A stretch of 64,000 nt of DNA, taken from CAZYFH01 sp965197395. Its GTDB lineage: Bacteria > Acidobacteriota > Vicinamibacteria > Vicinamibacterales > UBA8438. The position numbers and the translations under genes are program-made. Below, one piece after another: positions 58,727 to 64,000 of this stretch (position 1 is the stretch's first letter; every line of letters begins with the position of its first letter). Below the pieces are notes generated by a model. That model did not search any database, was not told the origin of the DNA, and was given only the letters and a program-made list of their open reading frames with translations. The DNA is taken from contig CBDANB010000004.1 of the NCBI GenBank assembly GCA_965197395.1, positions 124,001-188,000 of the forward strand, written 5' to 3'.

Positions 58727-61510
58727 CTAAAAACGAAACAGGCGGGTGAACTTGACGATGAAGGCGCGGTTCTGCAGCAACGGCAAGCCGCGCAGCCCGG
58801 TATCGCGCTGGTCGTTGTAGACGACGAACAGCTCGCTCCCCGGCTGATACTCCCAGCGGAGCCGGAGATTCGTGCTGAGGGAGTTCGTGCTGTTGTTGTA
58901 CTGCAGAAGGCCCCCGAAGAACGTCCGTGGCGTCAGCGTGTAGGTCAACCGGCTCTGCACCAGCGTCGAGGTGAATTGCCCCTCCGGGAGGTCGATCCGA
59001 TTGACTGACATGCTCGGCTCGAACGAGAACCGCGGCGTGATCTCGATCCGACCGCGCCGGTAGCCGTAGGCGGTGATGTTGCCGCTGAAGAACTCACCGC
59101 GCTGGATGGAGAAGGTACCCGAGAAGCGCCGCTGCGCTCCCATCGAGTACGACACGAAGACGTCCTGGAACGCGTAAGCGCCCACCGGGATGGTGACGTC
59201 CGAGGCAATCGGGAACGGTCGGACCAACAGCTCGTAGTTGTCCTGAATATCGAAGCCGAACCGGTCGCTGTTTTCCAGTTCGGTGCTGAAGCGCGCTTGC
59301 GCGATCCGAGTCTCGACCTGGCCCGCCCCGTTTTCGATGTAGTCGAGGCTGCCGCCGAAGATGAACTGACGCACCGCTCGAAGCGACCGCGGCCGCGGGC
59401 TGTATTGGCCCGTGGCGAACGTGCGACGGAAGTCGTCGCGCCGGAGAAAGCCGACCTCCGGGTTGAAGTTGTCACCGACGAACAGGTGGTCGAGCTGCAA
59501 GGCGTACAGGTCGCCATTGTAGGTGAACACGCCCTGGTAGCTCGCGTCGTCGCCAACGAGGCCCGGCGTCTGCGTGCGCGCGTAGTAGCCGTTGAAGTTG
59601 ACGTTGTCGTAGAACGAGAAGGCCCCGTCCACGCCGTAGACCTCGTTCGATCCGGTCCCCGCCGTCGTGACCGACCGGCCCGTGTAGATGCCCCCGATGC
59701 TGCTGCGCCGCAGGATGTCGCGCTTGACCCGCAGGACGGTGAAATTCGTGGACATCGCGTTCGCGCCCAGCGCATCGTCGGTCTGCATGTTCACGGCGCC
59801 GATGCTGAACTTGCCCACTTTGCCGGTGAGCCGGCCACCGCCGAGAATCGGCACCGTCTGCCCCCGCTCCAACCCGATGCGCCGGCTGAAGAAGATGGTC
59901 GGCACGTCGCCGCCGCCAAAGAAGCCTCCGCCACCCGGTCGGCGGGTCCCGCCGCCCGGTCCGCCGCCGCCGCCGAAGGGCGCCCCGCGACCGAAGTCGA
60001 AGATGCCCCGCCCTTCGAGGAAGAACTCGCGCTTCTCGGGGAAGAAGAGGCTGAACCGCGTGAGGTTCACCTGCTGCTCGTCCACCTCGACCTGGGCGAA
60101 ATCGGTGTTGTAGGTGAAGTCGGCCGTGAGGTTTTCGGTGACGCCGTACTTGACGTCGAAGCCGAAGTTGCCGTCACCGTCATTCGAGACGAGTGGAACG
60201 GCGTTGACGTCGGTGGCGAGCGAGCCGATCGCGTACGGCTTGATCTCGAACGTTCGGTTCCCACCCGGGACCTCGACGCCGGTCAAGGTGCCGGCTGCCG
60301 ACACACGGAAATCTCCCGGACCGCCGGAGATGGGCACCGGGTTCAGAAAGGTTTGTTCGTTCTTCCATTGGATGTTTCGGATGAGCTGCAGCCCCCAGAC
60401 CTGCGACGCGCCCGGACGATAGCGGAGCGACTTGAAGGGGATCTCCATTTCGACCGTCCAGCCGCCGTCGAAGCGGCCGGTGCGCACGTCCCAGATCGGG
60501 TTCCAGTCGATGTTGGGGCTGCCTTCGTCGGTCAGCTGGAAGTCGACGAATCCACCGATGGGGTTGACCATGAACGAGACGCCGTTGCGGCGGTCATAGA
60601 ATGTGTCAATCGTCGCGCCGAATCGTTCGTTCCTGACGAGCTGAAACGAATCGCGCTGCATCTCGTTGGCGACCCACTCCGACTCCGGCGCCGAATCCCA
60701 GAGACGCGCACCGACGTAGACGTTCTGCGCGTCGTAGAAGACCCACGCCTCCGTCCGTTCGGTCGACGGATCCCCCTCGTTGGGGGTTTGCTGAACGAAG
60801 CCGCCGAACGACGGCACCGTTTCGTAGGCCCCCTCGTCAAGCACGCCGTCCAGCCGAATGGGTGCCGTGAGCCGGACCGCGCGCACCGTGGCGCGTCCCG
60901 CCGCGTCGCGCGCGATCGTCTCGGGGCCCACCGGGGGCGGCGCGCCGTCGATCACCGTGGTGGGCGCAGCTGCAAAGCCGCCACGGCCGCCGCCGACCGG
61001 ATCGCGGGCGGACACCGGCGGCGGGGCATCACGGGTCGCCGGTGGCTCGGAAGACGCCGGCGGAGGTGCCGCCGCACGGGGGGCGTTCGCGGCGCGCGTG
61101 GGCTCGGCCGTGTCTCCCGATGGCAGCCCCCGCCTGAGCTCGGCGGCAAGCTGGTCCTGCAACGCAAAGAGCTCCACATCCGTGCCGTCGACGATCGCCG
61201 TGTGCACGACCGTGCCAGTCGCCACGTCGACGATGCGCGCGGTGATCCGCAGCCGCTCGCGCAGCCGCTGGTAGCCGCCGCTGACGACCCACCGTGCGCC
61301 GTTGGCGACCACCGACAGATCGCCGCCCCGCTCCAGCTCGGCCACGAGCGTGGCGGCGATGCCGGCGCCGATCCACTCGTCCTCGGTGGCCTCCGAGATG
61401 TTGGAAAAGGCCCGAACCGCGACAGCGTCCGTGGCGCGCTGCGCGGCGGCGGGCGGGGCCGCACACAGGACGAGCACGGATGCCGCGGCGGCGACGATCC
61501 CGTAAGCCAT
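58727..61510 (-). CDS. FlgO-like/CBM9/DUF5916 outer-membrane fusion protein
   Basis: 927 residues. Signal peptide (VAAAASVLVLCAAPPAAAQR), an N-terminal FlgO/TolB-N-like domain (about 25-130: AVRAFSNISEATEDEWIGAG, IAATLVAELERGGDLSVVAN, VSGGYQRLRERLRITARIVD), a Pro/Ala-rich linker, a family-9 carbohydrate-binding-like domain (about 210-400: RLTAPIRLDGVLDEGAYETV, VYVGARLWDSAPESEW), then a DUF5916 beta barrel (about 400-927, e.g. FPEKREFFLEGRGIFDFGRG, and a final strand FIVKFTRLFRF with C-terminal aromatic). A Gly/Pro-rich loop lies near 520. It resembles outer-membrane DUF5916 proteins; the FlgO-like front is unusual. Confidence 0.83.
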   Translation of the reverse strand: MAYGIVAAAASVLVLCAAPPAAAQRATDAVAVRAFSNISEATEDEWIGAGIAATLVAELERGGDLSVVANGARWVVSGGYQRLRERLRITARIVDVATGTVVHTAIVDGTDVELFALQDQLAAELRRGLPSGDTAEPTRAANAPRAAAPPPASSEPPATRDAPPPVSARDPVGGGRGGFAAAPTTVIDGAPPPVGPETIARDAAGRATVRAVRLTAPIRLDGVLDEGAYETVPSFGGFVQQTPNEGDPSTERTEAWVFYDAQNVYVGARLWDSAPESEWVANEMQRDSFQLVRNERFGATIDTFYDRRNGVSFMVNPIGGFVDFQLTDEGSPNIDWNPIWDVRTGRFDGGWTVEMEIPFKSLRYRPGASQVWGLQLIRNIQWKNEQTFLNPVPISGGPGDFRVSAAGTLTGVEVPGGNRTFEIKPYAIGSLATDVNAVPLVSNDGDGNFGFDVKYGVTENLTADFTYNTDFAQVEVDEQQVNLTRFSLFFPEKREFFLEGRGIFDFGRGAPFGGGGGPGGGTRRPGGGGFFGGGDVPTIFFSRRIGLERGQTVPILGGGRLTGKVGKFSIGAVNMQTDDALGANAMSTNFTVLRVKRDILRRSSIGGIYTGRSVTTAGTGSNEVYGVDGAFSFYDNVNFNGYYARTQTPGLVGDDASYQGVFTYNGDLYALQLDHLFVGDNFNPEVGFLRRDDFRRTFATGQYSPRPRSLRAVRQFIFGGSLDYIENGAGQVETRIAQARFSTELENSDRFGFDIQDNYELLVRPFPIASDVTIPVGAYAFQDVFVSYSMGAQRRFSGTFSIQRGEFFSGNITAYGYRRGRIEITPRFSFEPSMSVNRIDLPEGQFTSTLVQSRLTYTLTPRTFFGGLLQYNNSTNSLSTNLRLRWEYQPGSELFVVYNDQRDTGLRGLPLLQNRAFIVKFTRLFRF

Positions 61511-61647
61511 CGAGCAGGGTCTTCTACCGCGCGCTTTCAAGTCGATCTTCCCGCGACCGCGTGGGTCCGTCGAGGCCCGGTTGCACGAGCGTTGCCCATG
61601 GGCGATCATGGAGTCTATATCGATGTTCGTGTCTGAGTGGAGGTCAC

Positions 61648-62631
61648 ATGAACCGCAGGTCCATGGGTAGTTTTGGCGTGTCGTTGATCGCCGCGATCAC
61701 GTTCGTCTCGCTGGCGTCGGTCCCAGCGATGGGGCAGGACGGGCGCCGCACCTCCTGGGGGGATCCGGATCTGCAGGGCGTGTGGGACTTTCGCACGCTC
61801 ACACCGCTGGAACGACCGGCCGAGTTGGCGGACAAGGCGTTCCTGACCGCCGAGGAGGCCGCCGCGTTCGAGGCCCAGACACTCGAGGCGAGGGACGCCG
61901 ATCGGCGGGATGGTGCCGAGAAGCCGTTCGGGATCGGGAGCGACGTCGAGCGTGCGTATAACCAGTTCTGGTGGGATTACGGCACCAACGTCACCGACGA
62001 CAAGCGCACGTCCTTGATTACCGATCCAGCGGACGGGACGATCCCGTACACGGCAGCGGGTCGGGAGGAGGCGGGCAGGTTCTTCTCGGTCCTATTCGGG
62101 AACGTCGCGGCCGGCCCCGAGGATCGCGCGCTGGGCGAGCGGTGCATCCTCGGGTTCAACTCCGGCCCGCCGATGCTGCCAAGCGCCTACAACAACAACG
62201 TGCAGCTGTTCCAGACGCCCGATACCGTCGTCATCCTCAATGAGATGGTGCACAACGCGCGGATCGTGCCGCTGAACGGCTCGCCGCACCTCCCATCCGA
62301 CGTCCGACAGTGGGTCGGTGACTCACGCGGGCGCTGGGAAGGCGAGACCCTCGTGGTCGAGACCACCAACTTCCTCGGCGAGACGAGCTTCACGGCGTCG
62401 ACGGAGAACCTACGGCTCGTCGAACGGTTCACGCGCACTGCTGACGATACGCTCGTCTACGAGTTCACGGTCGAGGACTCGACGATGTGGACGCGCCCCT
62501 GGACGGCCGCCGTCCCGATGACCAAGAGCGACCTGACGCTGTTCGAGTACGCCTGCCACGAAGGCAACTACGGCATGACCAACTTGCTTGCTGGCGCGCG
62601 GGTCGAGGAGAAAGAGGCGGGCTCCAGGTAG
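61648..62631 (+). CDS. PDLxGxW-family secreted protein (paralogue 3)
   Basis: 327 residues: signal peptide (VSLIAAITFVSLASVPAMGQ), then WGDPDLQGVWDFRTLTPLER, PAELADKAFLTAEEAAAFEA, AYNQFWWDYGTNVTDDKRTS, RALGERCILGFNSGPPMLPS, YNNNVQLFQTPDTVVILNEM, DSRGRWEGETLVVETTNFLG, LRLVERFTRTADDTLVYEFT and YACHEGNYGMTNLLAGARVE. TGGAGGTCAC precedes ATG 61648. Same family as 43118 and 44233 but a different subgroup (shorter linker, VWDFRTLTPLERP start), and the closest relative of the remnant at 41061. Divergent from the DUF5916 fusion. Confidence 0.82.
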   Translation: MNRRSMGSFGVSLIAAITFVSLASVPAMGQDGRRTSWGDPDLQGVWDFRTLTPLERPAELADKAFLTAEEAAAFEAQTLEARDADRRDGAEKPFGIGSDVERAYNQFWWDYGTNVTDDKRTSLITDPADGTIPYTAAGREEAGRFFSVLFGNVAAGPEDRALGERCILGFNSGPPMLPSAYNNNVQLFQTPDTVVILNEMVHNARIVPLNGSPHLPSDVRQWVGDSRGRWEGETLVVETTNFLGETSFTASTENLRLVERFTRTADDTLVYEFTVEDSTMWTRPWTAAVPMTKSDLTLFEYACHEGNYGMTNLLAGARVEEKEAGSR

Positions 62632-62643
62632 GGCAGACCCGGT

Positions 62644-63171
62644 TTAGCCTGGTCCTGGCGGGGACGGTGGCGGCGGGCTCAGCAGATAACGCTGCACGCG
62701 CAGCTCATCGCTCAGCCGCTCGTAGCGCAGACGCCACGCCTCGAAGCGCCGCGCGATCGCGTCGAGCATCTTGGCCTTGAGCGATGCCTGTTCCTGCGCC
62801 GCGGCTCGGGCGAAGAAGCTGGACCCCAAGTCTGCGTACCACTGGATGCTGTGGCGCCGTCGCATCTGTCGAGCGAAGAATCCTCCCAGCAGCAGACACT
62901 GCGCGCCGGCGGTCTCCATCATGAGGCCATCGTGCGCGAGGGTCGAGTCGATTACGAAGTGGTCGAACACCCCTCCAAGAGCCGCAGGCGTAGGTAGCTC
63001 GACTGCGGCCCGTGTCGAGACCTGCGCGTAGTGGGCGAGGACGCTCGCGTTGTACAGGAGCTCTTGTCGGTCGACGGAGGGCTCCGACACGTCGAGCAGG
63101 CCTCGGATGAAAAACTGCAGCGCTTGCCGTTGATCCGTCGCCAGTAGCTCTCCAAGTGGTCCGACTCGCAT
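62644..63171 (-). CDS. Protein of unknown function, all-helical
   Basis: 175 residues, no signal peptide, mostly helix: MRVGPLGELLATDQRQALQF, FIRGLLDVSEPSVDRQELLY, NASVLAHYAQVSTRAAVELP, GGVFDHFVIDSTLAHDGLMM, ETAGAQCLLLGGFFARQMRR, FFARAAAQEQASLKAKMLDA. It ends in a poly-Pro tail (LLSPPPPSPPGPG). No family recognised. Stop 12 bp from the convergent paralogue 3. The composition and steady amphipathic pattern support a real gene. Confidence 0.65.
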   Translation of the reverse strand: MRVGPLGELLATDQRQALQFFIRGLLDVSEPSVDRQELLYNASVLAHYAQVSTRAAVELPTPAALGGVFDHFVIDSTLAHDGLMMETAGAQCLLLGGFFARQMRRRHSIQWYADLGSSFFARAAAQEQASLKAKMLDAIARRFEAWRLRYERLSDELRVQRYLLSPPPPSPPGPG

Positions 63172-63180
63172 CGTTTTTCA

Positions 63181-63335
63181 GACGGGGGCTTCGCCCCGAA
63201 CCCCACGCGGCCGCTCCGTGGGGACCCCGAGAGCCCCACTCCGCGGCCGCGGGGCGCGCTGTGCGCGCCCTGGCCGTGCCGATCTATCTGTCGGCCTCCC
63301 TAGACGGGCATTGCCCCGAACCCCACGCGGCCGCA
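63181..63335. repeat. Dispersed GC-rich intergenic repeat, copies 3 and 4
   Basis: The 356-bp gap 63172-63527 holds two more copies of the repeat: one at 63181 (GACGGGGGCTTCGCCCC, then GAACCCCACGCGGCCGC) and one at 63303 (GACGGGCATTGCCCC, then GAACCCCACGCGGCCGC). Between them are strong GC palindromes (CCGCGGCCGCGG, GCGCGCTGTGCGCGC). The rest of the gap (63336-63527) shows no gene or clear signal. Confidence 0.7.
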
Positions 63336-63527
63336 CCCTATTATTTCCATCGGCACCGCCACCGCTTAGATGAGCAAGTCGTGTGCCAGCCCGGCGGCGA
63401 CGGGAACCGAGCCGCACGGCACCGCGCGGTGCCGGCGTTGTCCCATTGGGGGACACCGGTGTCAGTTGTGTGGGTCGACACCGGCGGGGCGACCGACAGA
63501 CGCCAGTCGCGTGATCGCCGCGGATCG

Positions 63528-64000
63528 CTAGCGCAACGTGAAGGCGAGCACGGTGTTGGTCGCGATCACCGCGACGTATTGCGTGCCGTTGACCTCGTAG
63601 GTGAGCGGGCTCGACCGGATGGGACGCTGCGCCTCGTGCGTGAACAGCTGCTCGCCGGTCGCGGCGTCGAACGCGTAGAACCGACCATCGTCGGTCCCCT
63701 GGAAGACGAGGTCGCCTGCCGTCGCCAGATTGCCGCTGGCGCCGATGGGCGTGGCCGCTGGCAGGACCTGTTGCCAGACGTCGTCACCGCTCACCGGTTC
63801 GTACGCCGTCAAGGTCGTCGTCGGTGTGTAGGCCGGGATGCGGCTGAGCTCCTCGAAGCTCTCCGTGTGGCCGCGACTGTCCGGGCCGGGCTCCAGCGTG
63901 TCGCCGACCGGACTGACGGTCAGCGAGACGGCGGCGTTCTTGCCGGTGACGTACAGCAGCTGCGTGCGCGGGCTGTAGGCGGGTGAGCCGAAGCTGGAGC
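63528..64000 (-). CDS. PQQ-dependent dehydrogenase, C-terminal part (cut by right edge)
   Basis: The frame is open from the right edge to a stop at 63528, so the N-terminal part lies outside the window. Visible: SPAYSPRTQLLYVTGKNAAV, TYTPTTT-like then LTAYEPVSGDDVWQQVLPAA, LATAGDLVFQGTDDGRFYAF, DAATGEQLFTHEAQRPIRSS, LTYEVNGTQYVAVIATNTVL. These are the last propeller blades and the C-terminus of a quinoprotein alcohol-type dehydrogenase. A shorter product starting at TTG 63812 is possible on paper but not real, because the blades continue upstream. Not obviously the same subfamily as the gene at the left edge. Confidence 0.85.
   Translation of the reverse strand, partial: SSFGSPAYSPRTQLLYVTGKNAAVSLTVSPVGDTLEPGPDSRGHTESFEELSRIPAYTPTTTLTAYEPVSGDDVWQQVLPAATPIGASGNLATAGDLVFQGTDDGRFYAFDAATGEQLFTHEAQRPIRSSPLTYEVNGTQYVAVIATNTVLAFTLR

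Noticed and set aside
59297..61636. Long plus-strand open frame (779 codons) opposite the DUF5916 fusion
   Set aside because: Antisense shadow in GC-rich DNA: Arg/Ala/Asp-rich, no domain, no start signal, while the minus strand has a clear signal peptide, linker and barrel.
1..64000. tRNA or rRNA genes
   Set aside because: No tRNA-like cloverleaf or conserved rRNA stretch was noticed on either strand; a covariance-model scan would be needed to be certain.

Overview
The window is GC-rich DNA from a free-living bacterium, most likely an Acidobacteriota member of the Vicinamibacteria type. I infer this from gene content: quinoprotein (PQQ) dehydrogenases at both edges and inside, DUF1552, DUF6152, DUF1080 and DUF5916 proteins, single-heme cytochrome/monooxygenase-like proteins, and several copies of a secreted family opening with a P-D-L-x-G-x-W motif. 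No rRNA, tRNA, CRISPR array, phage or plasmid gene was seen, so the assignment rests on protein families alone.

Region 1 (1-13 kb) is regulatory: a PAS hybrid histidine kinase followed by a patatin-like lipase, an Rsm22-like methyltransferase, an FHA-GAF-SpoIIE phosphatase with a SnoaL-like protein, an ECF sigma factor and a membrane-anchored Ser/Thr kinase. Two IS630 elements lie here, one exactly at the stop codon of the phosphatase and one between the sigma factor and the kinase.

Region 2 (12.9-29.3 kb) is shaped by mobile DNA. One small secreted-protein gene downstream of the kinase was hit twice by ISL3-type ends: a 336-bp MITE-like element sits at its start codon, and an ISL3 element carrying a degraded IS3 splits it in the middle. 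Both have exact 8-bp target duplications, so the gene can be rebuilt in frame. Then come an NHL-repeat protein, a cyclase-family lipoprotein, a frameshifted START-like gene, a cytochrome/monooxygenase-like protein, a truncated DsbA-like gene and a VTC-DUF4956-CotH trio. The trio is interrupted by an IS200 element, and an IS3 element cuts off the tail of CotH.

Region 3 (29.3-41.6 kb) holds a sugar dehydrogenase fused to two carboxymuconolactone-decarboxylase domains, a DUF1552 remnant beside nine copies of a telomere-like heptamer, a cupin, a PQQ propeller protein, an antiporter with a TrkA-N domain, and a minus-strand series with an OmpA-like protein, small secreted proteins and a methyltransferase.

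Region 4 (41.6-64 kb) is mostly secreted or periplasmic proteins. A minus-strand run from 49.6 to 41.6 kb looks like one operon: cupin, metallo-beta-lactamase fold hydrolase, DUF1080, NHL propeller, three proteins sharing a C-terminal block, DUF6152 and PepSY. After it come a HIBADH-like reductase, an M28 peptidase, an unusual pair of membrane proteins with repeated His-rich motifs, a second cytochrome/monooxygenase operon, a FlgO-like/CBM9/DUF5916 outer-membrane fusion and another PQQ dehydrogenase cut by the right edge. A dispersed GC-rich repeat sits in four intergenic places. I see no single new defence or biosynthetic system. The strongest observations are the insertion histories, the domain fusions and the His-rich membrane pair.
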